Shown here: positions 55,080-64,000 of the stretch, piece by piece | Layout: the number at the start of each line of letters is the position of its first letter | Numbering within the stretch: the stretch's first letter is position 1 | Assembly: GCA_039566865.1 (NCBI GenBank) | Contig: CM076943.1 | Coordinates: 48,448,124 to 48,512,123 of the forward strand | Reading direction: 5' to 3' | DNA: 64,000 nt | From: Aurelia coerulea | Lineage: Eukaryota; Cnidaria; Scyphozoa; Semaeostomeae; Ulmaridae | The notes under the pieces: generated by a model | Databases searched by the model: none | Told to the model about the DNA's origin: nothing | The model's input: only the letters and a program-made list of their open reading frames with translations | Translations under genes and position numbers: made by a program

Positions 55080-55632
55080 TGAGTGGCAAGGCTATCTAGC
55101 AAGGTTGGATGCATAGACAAGGCAATACCTACAGAAAACTGTTGCGAAAAAGATCTTTTCTGAATTATCCCATACACTATTGCCTGGTTAACTATCAGAT
55201 CTTATCTTTGATCTAACAAGGTCGGGAGGCACGGACAAGAAAATGTCTCAAAAAGATTGTCGAGGAACAAAGACGCACATAGAAACTTTTCTGAATCATC
55301 CCCGTGCACTATTTGCGTTGCCTGGTTAATTGTGAATCTATCTAACAAGGTTGGGAGGCACGCACAAGAAAATATCTCAAAAAGATTGTCTAGGAGCAAA
55401 GACGCATATAGAAACTTTTCTGAATCATCATGTACACTATTTGCGTTGCCTGGTCAACGTTAAATCTATCTAACAAACAAGGTTGGGAGACACAGACAAG
55501 CCAATGTCTGAAAAAGATTTTCGAGGAAAAAAGACGCTTATCGAAACTTTTCTGAATCATTCCGTGCGCTATTTGCGACGGTAAACTGTCTAGCAAGGTG
55601 GGAGGCATGGGCAAGACAATGCCTAAAAGGTG
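55080..55632 (+). repeat. Tandem array, ~114-133-bp unit, about 4.5 copies
   Basis: Units start AAGGTTGGGAGGCAC at about 55100, 55218, 55347, 55479 and 55594. Each contains GAAACTTTTCTGAATCAT and ACTATTTGCGTTGCC. Both strands stay partly open because of the repetition; no coding claim. Confidence 0.85.
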
Positions 55633-56383
55633 CACAGAGGGTTACATCTAGTTTTGATCTTCTTGATCAAAGAGATAAAAGATCACGACAAAGAAATTAT
55701 ACTTCCAGAAGATCATGAAAACTAACCTTGATTTTATTAAAGAAAACATAAATAAAATCATTAAATTTGTCTGTGATAATAATCACTAAGTCCATTCTTT
55801 TATTCCGGCCTATCACAACAATGGGACTGCGGTTTTGGTTATGACGCAAGCAAAGCGCGGGAATTTCAAACATAGAAAAGAACAATCCAGTTACGATGGG
55901 CTGTAACAATATAAAGAATCTGGACAAAGGACACGTGTTGTTTATAAGGTACCATTTTGAGCCCGATTAACACATGAGGGAAGACAGACATGAGGGAAAT
56001 GGTCTCTAGCACATGGGTGTGTCAAATAATCAATTATATTCCAAGAGCTAATGGTTTGGAACTCGTAAATTGTTTTTGATGGGAAATTTCGTTCTTTTAT
56101 TTTTGGTGATTCAAATTCATCGTGGCAGACAATAAGACACATGAGGGGAAATACAAGGAAGGAGACTTTTGTGCCCTCATCCATATAAACTTATCACGTA
56201 AAGTGTACAATGTAATCAGAAGGATACAAAACTTGTTTTTAATCAATTACATCCTTGTTTTAACTGCGTATCTACAAAAGTTGATAAGATAAAATTCTTG
56301 CCTTAAAATTCACTGTTGTCTAGCAGTGAAAGTTTGTTACTTGAAAGTTAAACGTCGAGAACTGAGTGCTGTCAAACTGAATC
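55633..56383. other. No gene supported
   Basis: Minus-strand frames of 76 and 80 codons (55697-55927, 55942-56184) lack any recognised domain or splice context. Confidence 0.35.
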
Positions 56384-56981
56384 TACAGGGTGTCCCAAAA
56401 AAATTTTGCCCTGTTTGTCTGAAGATTGTGACAAAACGGCAAAAGATTCTCACCAAACTTTTGCATGATGGTGCTCTTCAGATGTTCAATTAATGTTTTC
56501 CACCATTCCCATAAAGATCCGTTGAAAAATGATGGAGCTATGACATTCAAGAGACCAAATTTGCCCGATCACTGAAACAAGCGGTCGGCCATTTTGTCTT
56601 ACTAATTTACAGCGATAAATAGCTTCATGGATTGAAAATGAAACAGCAGCCTCCAATTTCATAGCTTTCTTGAAAATTCTGATAATCCTCGGAGTGTTCC
56701 ACTATTTCTTACCTCACAGAAATTATTCTTACCTCACGTGAAGATACTTATCACTGCTAAATAGTAAGACAAAATGGCCGACCGCTGGTTTCAGTCATCA
56801 GGCAAATTTGGTCTTCTGAATGCCATAGCTCCATCATTTTTCAACGGATTTTCACGGGGATGGTGGCAAACTTTAATTGAACATCTGAAAAGCACCATCA
56901 TGCAAAATTTGGCGAGAATCTTTTGCCGTTTTGTCCAAATCTTCAGACAAACGGGGCACAAATGTTTTGGGACACCCTGTA
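56384..56981. mobile_element. Mariner-like MITE family B, copy 2
   Basis: TA, CAGGGTGTCCCAAAAAAATT at the left and ATGTTTTGGGACACCCTG, TA at the right; arms share AGACAAAATGGCCGACCGCT and CATCATTTTTCAACGGAT. The best preserved family B copy. Confidence 0.9.
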
Positions 56982-57005
56982 GTCCAACTCAACAAACAAT
57001 AAATC

Positions 57006-57938
57006 GACCGGGTGTTCCAAAAAATATAGGCGTTTGAGAGCAGTTCCTGTAAAGGAGTATTGTATTAAAAAAAATTCATTTTCAGTTTTTTGTTTAGATG
57101 AGACCTCAACTTAAATTTTGCAACCTCGCATGATCAAATCGGATTTGCATTCCCAGAGTAATTCACAAAAACAGGAAAAGTTTCTCAGCTAGCCTGAGAC
57201 AGATAGTTATTGAATTATGCTACTACAATCAATGAAGAACATTTTTGATTCAGTTCAACAGCAAGTGAAAATTTTGTTGACAAGTTTCCGAAAAGACAAA
57301 GTATTTGCCTTTCTGAAGAAAGGGTTCAACCTGCTGTCAAATCAAAATAAACAGAGAAAGCAAAACATTATTGTCGGCTGCGTTGGAGGTGTGAAATCTA
57401 TTAGCTGTCAAATCGCTTTGTCTTGAAAAGAACGAATCCTTTGTTTTACAAAAAAGAAAATATTAAAAGGAAAGATGCATTTACACTTAAACAGTTCACA
57501 GTGCAATGTTCTAGGATTGAAGGAACTTGAACGGTGTCGAGTAGTGTCTTCTAGCAATAAAGGATCTTTTCCACCCTAGTTTCGTTGTAGTTGTGAATGT
57601 TCATTCACATTAGGCTTTTGAATTAGAGAACAGTAAATTGCACTTTTCATAGCTCAACAAACTTCCAAAATTAATGTATTTAGCTGCCCCAAAAGCTCTT
57701 TATAAATTACACATAAATAGTAACTGCATAGTTCAAAAACCATCTGCCTTAGGCTGCCCAAGAAATTTTGCCTGTTTAAGTGAATTACTCTGCAAATACA
57801 AACCCGATTTGGACATGCAAGGTCACAAAATCTAAGTTGAAATCCCATTTATACAATAAACTAAGAATAAAATTTTTTGAGTACAAGGCTTCTCCGCAGG
57901 AACTATTCAAACGCCTATACTTTTTTGGGACACCCGGT
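57006..57938. mobile_element. Mariner-like element family M
   Basis: ACCGGGTGTTCCAAAAAATA with TAGGCGTTTGAGAG at the left and CAAACGCCTATACTTTTTTG with GGACACCCGGT at the right. 930 bp; a 69-codon frame (57217-57426) inside has no recognised transposase motif. Confidence 0.75.
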
Positions 57939-58568
57939 ATCACTAAAATCACAAAAACAACACCATGGCGAAAGAAGATGTTTTTGGTTTAGAAACATGA
58001 ATGAAAAAGTTTGTGGTAAAGGTGTAACTAATGAGTTCTTGTCTGAGTATTTCTATGAGACAAGGAGCATATCATAACTGGCATCTTTTATCTCCACCCT
58101 ATTTTAAGAATCTGCCACAAAAATTCAGGAAGGTTGGGCTGCGATTGTCATTGAAATGCAGGGTGAAACAAGGACACGGATAATTTGATCAAATACTGTA
58201 TTGCGTTGTCTTGTTTTGATGCTTGTTTTCCTCTCTGTTTCGTCTTCAACCGATGTCTGTAACAGAACGTTGTTTCAGGCCTAACCGCTCTCAGTTATTC
58301 AAATATAACACCCTTGTATTCCAGTGTCTTAGTGACCTTAGTGCGCTTCGCAGAAGAAAAAGCTTCAAACCACAAAAACTTTTCTTCTACGAAGGCGCAC
58401 TAAGAATGTGAACCTGCACCTTTAGAAATTCACAAACATTTTTCAATGTTCTTTTTTAAGTTCGTGCCAAATAAGTTTGATTGATGACCATCATTTTGTT
58501 TCTAAGGAGGAGAGATTATGAATTTCTTTGAACTGAATTGCTTCAAAGAAACTTTAGTTACATAGCTA

Positions 58569-58960
58569 TACACTCATTTTTTTATATAATAAACCGCTTA
58601 TAAGAAACAGTAGGCTCAATTTTTCGAAAGTTAAGAAACAACCCTACCTGAATTAAAAAAGCTAAGAAACTTTTGTAACTTACAATTTTAATTTTCCTAT
58701 CGCAATCAAAAATGTTTTGACAGGGTACAGTTATAGCAACTGTTTGGACATTATTTCGAGTGCGAATTATGTTATTTACTTGTTTTGAGATCTTACCAAG
58801 TAATTTGGGAGTCCTTTAGACAAGACAAAATGAACTCTACACTTCCGGCATTAACAGTATAAGAAACAAATGAGAAACTTTTGCTAGCGAAATGGCCCAA
58901 AAAATTTAAGAAACTGCCTACCATCACCGGAACTTAGTTTCTTATAAAAAAACGAGTGTA
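58569..58960. mobile_element. MITE family G, copy 2
   Basis: TA, CACTCATTTTTTTATATAAT at the left; TTTCTTATAAAAAAACGAGTG, TA at the right. The inside matches the intron 1 copy in reverse. Confidence 0.82.
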
Positions 58961-59137
58961 ATTCTATCGTTGGACTGTTCGAAAATATTCAATATTTTCA
59001 GAATTATGGGGTTTTTCTTTTCTTTCTGAAGAATTCAAGAAAAGTTTGAAAAAACTTAAAACTATCGTAGCCTCTAAGACTTTTGGAGGAAACAAAGTAC
59101 TATTTTCAATAAAACAGTAGTTTATGAATATGTACCG

Positions 59138-59657
59138 AGTGAGTAAAAAAAAAGTTTACACGTCTGAAGGGCTGTGGAATAAAAAGTATGTGGCCGATAT
59201 TCAAAACTAAGATGTTAATCTATCAGTCAAAGGTTAATATAGATAAGAGAAGTTTTTTTTTGGTAAAATCACTCATCTTTAGGACCCAACAATTAGAAAG
59301 ATGCCTGTAAGGGGTTTGTATGGGAATCGAGAATTCCACATCCCATTCTGGCCCATGATTTATTTGGCTTTGAAGTTTAAATTCAATCCAATAGTCATTT
59401 TCAGAAAGAGAATTCAATTTTCAATACCACCTAAATTATGGACCAGAATGGAAGGTGGAATTCTCGATTCCCATACAAACTCTTTACAGGCATTTTCCTA
59501 ATTTTTGCGTCTTAAAGATGAGTGATTTTACCAAAAAAATTTTCTCATCTAAGTTAACCTTTGTTTGATAAATTAACATCTTAGTTTTGAATATCGGCCA
59601 GATACTTTTTATTCCACAGCCCACCAAACGTTTAAACTTTTTTTTGACTCATCCTGT
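59138..59657. mobile_element. Mariner-like MITE family H, copy 2
   Basis: CCGAGTGAGTAAAAAAAAAG with GGGCTGTGGAATAAAAAGTA at the left and TACTTTTTATTCCACAGCCC with TTTTTTGACTCATCCTG at the right; TA at both edges. Confidence 0.82.
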
Positions 59658-60000
59658 ACAATATGGTATCAAGCACATGACAGGGGATGTGCTCCAGCGG
59701 TCTGGGAATTCGCCTAATGTTTGTCTTTGTGGCATGGGGCATTGGGCGAATTCTCGGATTGTTGTACTATTCCCCTGTCTATTTGCCCTGAATACGTTGT
59801 CCGTTGACTTCATTCATTTTCTGTTTGTCTAGTTTAACTTTCCTTTGCTTTAAAATACAACTATTGTAAATAGGGTTGTGGTGTGAGAGGCAACACGATA
59901 ACCTTGGTTATTTGCCTCTCACCCCAACATAACAGTTTAAATTGAAATTGTAGTGTTTTGTTTAATGTATTTTAAATCTTATTTTTTATAAAAAAAAGCA
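59658..60000 (+). mobile_element. Possible LINE 3' UTR with a hairpin
   Basis: GTGTGAGAGGCAA at 59880 and TTGCCTCTCACCCC at 59919 form a stem near the end, followed by an A-rich tail. A preceding frame has no conserved motif. Resembles a retrotransposon 3' end but not proven. Confidence 0.35.
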
Positions 60001-60393
60001 CATGTCCGTCACTCTTCTGGTTTACGATTAGAAATTTAATAGCGTCACATCCTGAAATGAGTTCAGATATAAAGGAGTTTATAATTTTGAGAAATATTCA
60101 AGATTTTTGAGTCGTCCAATGACATAATCAAAAAAGATGAGAAGCAAAAGTTTCTTTCAAGCCATAGAAATAGGTCATAGAATTTTACACATACCATTTT
60201 ACACAGATTATAATATTTGGAGCCTATGCTTAGCTTATTGTAGCTAGCATTCTATGATTTGTGTTTTTATATGTTCGAGTCCTACACGACACAAGAAATT
60301 TCAACAAGGACACAAGGCACCAATATAATTGGTCGTGTGGCATCGAAATGTAATCCAATAGTCATTCCCTAAAATTTGACTTGATTTCGGAGT

Positions 60394-61509
60394 ATGCTTC
60401 AAAACCAGGCAGCCTCTAAAAGCACAAGTATGCTTCAAAACCAGGTAGCTTCTAAAAGAACAAGTATGCTCCAAAACCATGTAGCTTCTAAAAGCACAAG
60501 TATGCTTCAAAACCATGTAGCTTCTAAAAGAACAAGTATGCTCCAAAACCATGTAGCTTCTAAAAGCATAAGTATGCTTCAAAACCAGTAAGCTTTTAAA
60601 AGCAAAAGTATGCTTCAAGACCAGGCAGCTTCTAAGAGCACAAGTATGCTTCAAAACCAGGTAGCTTCTAAAAGCACAAGTATGCTTCAAAACCAGGTAG
60701 CTTCTAAAAGAACAAGTATGCTCCAAAACCATGTAGCTTCTAAAAGCATAAGTATGCTTCAAAACCAGGCAGCTTCTAAAAGCACAAGTATGCTTCAAAA
60801 CCAGGAAGCTTCTAAAAGCACAAGTATGCTTCAAAACAAGGCAGCTTCTAAAAGCACAAGCATACTTCAAAACCAGGAAGCTTCTAAAAGCACAAGTATG
60901 CTTCAAAACCAGGTAGCTTCTAAAAGCACAAGTATGCATCAAAACCAGGCAGCTTCTAAGAGCACAAGTATGCTTCAAAACCATGTAGCTTCTAAAAGAA
61001 CAAGTATGCTCCAAAACCATGTAGCTTCTAAAAGCATAAGTATGCTTCAAAACCAGGTAGCTTCTAAAAGCACAAGTATGCTTCAAAACCATGTAGCTTC
61101 TAAAAGAACAAGTATGCTCCAAAACCATGTAGCTTCTAAAAGAACAAGTATGCTCCAAAACCATGTAGCTTCTAAAAGCATAAGTATGCTTCAAAACCAT
61201 GTAGCTTCTAAAAGCACAAGTATGCTTCAAAACCAGGTAGCTTCTAAAAGAACAAGTATGCTCCAAAACCATGTAGCTTCTAAAAGCATAAGTATGCTTC
61301 AAAACCAGGAAGCTTTTATAAGCACAAGTATGCTTCAAAACAAGGCAGCTTCTAAAAGCACAAGCATACTTCAAAACCAGGAAGCTTCTAAAAGCACAAG
61401 CGTACTTCAAAACCAGGAAGCTTCTAAAAGCACAAGTATGCATCAAAACCAGGCAGCTTCTAAGAGCACAAGTATGCTTCAAAACCAGGTAGCTTCTAAA
61501 AGCACAAGC
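60394..61509. repeat. 36-bp minisatellite, 31 units
   Basis: Unit ATGCTTCAAAACCAGGTAGC followed by TTCTAAAAGCACAAGT. Because 36 is a multiple of three, one plus frame reads MLQNQVASKSTS over and over and one minus frame reads HTCAFRSYLVLK. The plus frame is stopped by TAA in unit 6; the minus frame is open across the array (60301-61482). Recurrent variants (NHV, SIS, KRT, NKA, MHQ) show block-wise amplification. No evidence that either strand is a gene. Confidence 0.95.
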
Positions 61510-63200
61510 TCCCTCAAATTCAAAGTTATTTCAAGAATTTGCAATGTGGCTAAGGATTCATTTTGGTCTTTGGCACAAATGCACATGAAGACATTTCGAT
61601 GATTTGCAATGTGAATGCATTTTGATGATCTTTCAAGAAGTGCAAGTTTGCCTGACTCACCAGATGTGGGCAAATATGTCAATCAATCGATAAGATGAGA
61701 GAAATGACCCCAATTAGACTCATCACATGGGGTCTCTCGTTTCCCTGTGCTCTTTGACTTGATGATGGCACTTCGGTCAACAGAGATTCATATTATTACT
61801 CTGAAAAACTTGACCCTATTTAGGCCCATACTCTCGACTTCCAAGAGTACCAATCAGATTGTGAGATTTGTGGATTACTATGGTGACGGCAAATATGATG
61901 GAACAAGATTCGGATGAGATTCGAGAGGCCGTGATTCCATCATAATTCAACTTATAAAAGCAGTTTTACAGGGTCAGCTTTTTCATAGTTTTATTATGAA
62001 TCCCTGTTGAGCGAGGTTTACCACAGGGATACAAGGGATATCATCGTCATAATTCTAGACCCCAATCGCATAATCTTCTGATGAGAATCAGCAAACAAAA
62101 CCTGGCAAAATGTGCTCAATGTATCGATATTTCCTAACTTTCGAGCAAATACTTCAATTAATAAAATTCTGTCAGAATATCTAACTGGTCTCCGCTCTAC
62201 TGATTTCAGTCAATATTTTCAAGTTGAAGAGTTTAAACTAGATTATGTTCAGTCAGCTATAAAGCATCAATCAATTGATAGATAAAGCATTATTTACATT
62301 GCAAGGTGTCCTAACGCAGTAACGATGCCGGCCGAGCAGAAGCCCCGAAACGCTATTAATGGTAGTCCTCAGCTGAAGATTGTATCTACAAAAATGTCGA
62401 AAATCAATAAATGAATATTCAGGCACGGCATTCCGATTATCAATGACTGTAGATTGTTTGATTGAAGGAAACGAAACGGAAACAAGGGAGCTTCGTGCAT
62501 TCAGTCCAACAGGTGTAGACTAATTACATCCGTAGCTGTGCTTCTAGTCAGAATTGATACCTGATTGCAGCAATAACAGAAACTTCCACTGAATTCAAGA
62601 AAAGCGTCAAAAGCAACAATCGAGTCTTGAAAATTGTTTACCTTTTAATTGTTTACATTCTGTAATTCTGCTTTGCTGCTTATTTTGTAGCTATATAGCT
62701 ATTGTAAAATAATCAAAAAAGGTTTCAATGAGCTTGACTGCAGGGAATTTTATAGTGAGTCTATGACATGGCCATTTTGACTAAGCTTCTGTTCTAGGCC
62801 AAGAATCGAGACGAGTAAACAGCTTAATGAAGCCATAACATAACGTAACTCTATGAGCTGTAAAATATTTCTATTGTCTCAACAGAACTCCTAACTGATG
62901 AGGCCTAGCTAGTGAGAGTTGACCTCAGACAACAACGTAATTCCCCGGTTTGCGTACGTCGCAGTCCTAGACCTGGCTTTCCTTATTGAGACCAAGCTTG
63001 AATAGGCCAGGACTCCTCCTTAAAATGCAAACATGAAGTGCGATAAGATCCTCATGAGATATGATTCTAGTCAACAGACAAAACATGCCCAACTCCAGAT
63101 ATAGCTATGAATAAAACATGATACAAGCTTTCTGAGTTGTCGAGAATTTCACAAGCTGCTACCATTTGATGGGATCTTAAAGAACCATTGGGTTCTTTGC
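61510..63200. other. No gene recognised
   Basis: AT-rich, with no supported coding region or complete element. Confidence 0.4.
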
Positions 63201-63545
63201 AGGAACGCTGACATTTTAGCCTGCCTTGAAAAAGAAACTCAACTCTCAGATCGTCAAAAAATTAGGAAACTCCAGTACTGGGAGAAGTTAAGACATATTT
63301 TTACTTTACTGTCACTTGTTTCCTGTATCATATTACTCGTAAAATATTTGAATAATGTCTAAACATTAGAAAGGCTTAAAACATTGTTTTGAAACGTTCA
63401 CGAGGGCACAAGTGGTGACCATGAAGATTGTTATGGAACCTCTAAGAAACTCGTAAGAAACTCTGAGTACTCAAAATCTGAAAATTTTAAGAAACTTTTA
63501 GTACTGGCCCAAATTCTTAGTTTCTCATAAAAAAATACGTGTAGA
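63200..63545. mobile_element. MITE family G member
   Basis: AAATTAGGAAACTCCAGTAC at the left and AAACTTTTAGTACTGGCCC with TTTCTCATAAAAAAATACGT at the right. Confidence 0.55.
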
Positions 63546-63628
63546 CAAACAATTTGGATCCACACTAGAGTAGTTGCATTGATTCATCTAAAGTCAAATC
63601 TTTTATCAGTTCAACTACTACAGTGTGG

Positions 63629-64000
63629 ATCGGGTGTCCCAAAAAAATGTATGCTGATTTGGTTGATCCCAGCGCTGTGAATTTAGCTGCAAAAAAAAAA
63701 TCTCTCTAAAAATATTCCTCGATAGTTAACTTGAATATAGATACCTAGTTTTTTGTTTATATTGGTGCTTTGAGAGCAGAAATATCAATCTTAAAAGCTC
63801 AAATTTGCAAACCAGAGCTTTGGCCTTCTGGCCTAAACAATTTCTTAAGGCACAGCGTATAAATCAACCTTGGTAAAATTTGAACAATATTAGATCTAGT
63901 GTTATTCTATTCTCCAGAAGTCACCCCCCAGCCACCCATTGGGAATTTTCTTAATTTTTCATTAATTTCAGTTCTTAATTTCGATGTGCTTCAGGAATTT
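63629..64000 (+). mobile_element. Mariner-like MITE family E, 5' part, cut by the window end
   Basis: CGGGTGTCCCAAAAAAATGT then GATTTGGTTGATCCCAGCGC, ATTCCTCGATAGTTAACTTG and on into the part matching 4915-5100. Shows the founder sequence of the satellite in single copy. Confidence 0.75.

Noticed and set aside
60394..61602. Repeat protein gene on either strand of the minisatellite
   Set aside because: A 36-bp unit keeps frames open without selection; the plus frame has an internal stop and neither strand shows promoter, splice or signal features.

Overview
The window is AT-rich, repeat-dense nuclear DNA from an invertebrate animal. The evidence is spliced genes with GT-AG introns, tRNA-derived SINEs, non-LTR retrotransposon relics and dozens of non-autonomous DNA transposons (MITEs). 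Both genes I can support encode GATA-type zinc-finger transcription factors. They are too divergent for vertebrates. The LINE relics and short-TIR MITEs are of a kind common in cnidarians and other invertebrates, but I cannot fix the phylum.

Genes. Gene 1 (+ strand, exons 21801-22392, 25248-25396, 27262-27387, 28731-28913) reads as a 349-residue two-finger GATA factor with a clean stop. Gene 2 (- strand, exons 54131-54038, 53764-53682, 52354-52229, 44408-44298) is assembled here from short exons, several without a methionine. It gives a 137-residue single-finger GATA protein. Its intron phases match gene 1 exactly (phases 1, 0, 0), but the exon in the N-finger position is a short 27-codon exon without cysteines. 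The genes converge tail to tail, 15.4 kb apart. Each has a TATA-like motif just upstream of its ATG and a MITE just upstream of that.

Layout. 1-4.7 kb: hAT-type and TTAA-type MITEs and a SINE. 4.7-7.9 kb: a mariner-like element whose terminus has been amplified into a ~105-bp satellite, itself interrupted by a piggyBac-type MITE. 8-21 kb: LINE relics, SINEs, foldback elements, many G-tract MITEs, a (ATA)n array and one unassigned ORF. 21.4-28.9 kb: gene 1, its introns loaded with a LINE 3' end, MITEs and a second SINE family. 29-41 kb: gene-free, with nested transposons, a broken reverse transcriptase inside an element with terminal inverted repeats, and a long palindrome. 41-54.5 kb: gene 2 and its 3' flank, with a pair of ~580-bp inverted repeats around the last exon, a Mutator-like element and a near-perfect 83-nt hairpin. 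55-64 kb: a ~125-bp tandem array, mariner-like MITEs, a 31-copy 36-bp minisatellite open on both strands, and the start of another copy of the satellite-founding element.

Several target-site duplications are exact, so many insertions can be placed to the base and some can be ordered in time. All statements come from reading the sequence; no alignment or database search was run.
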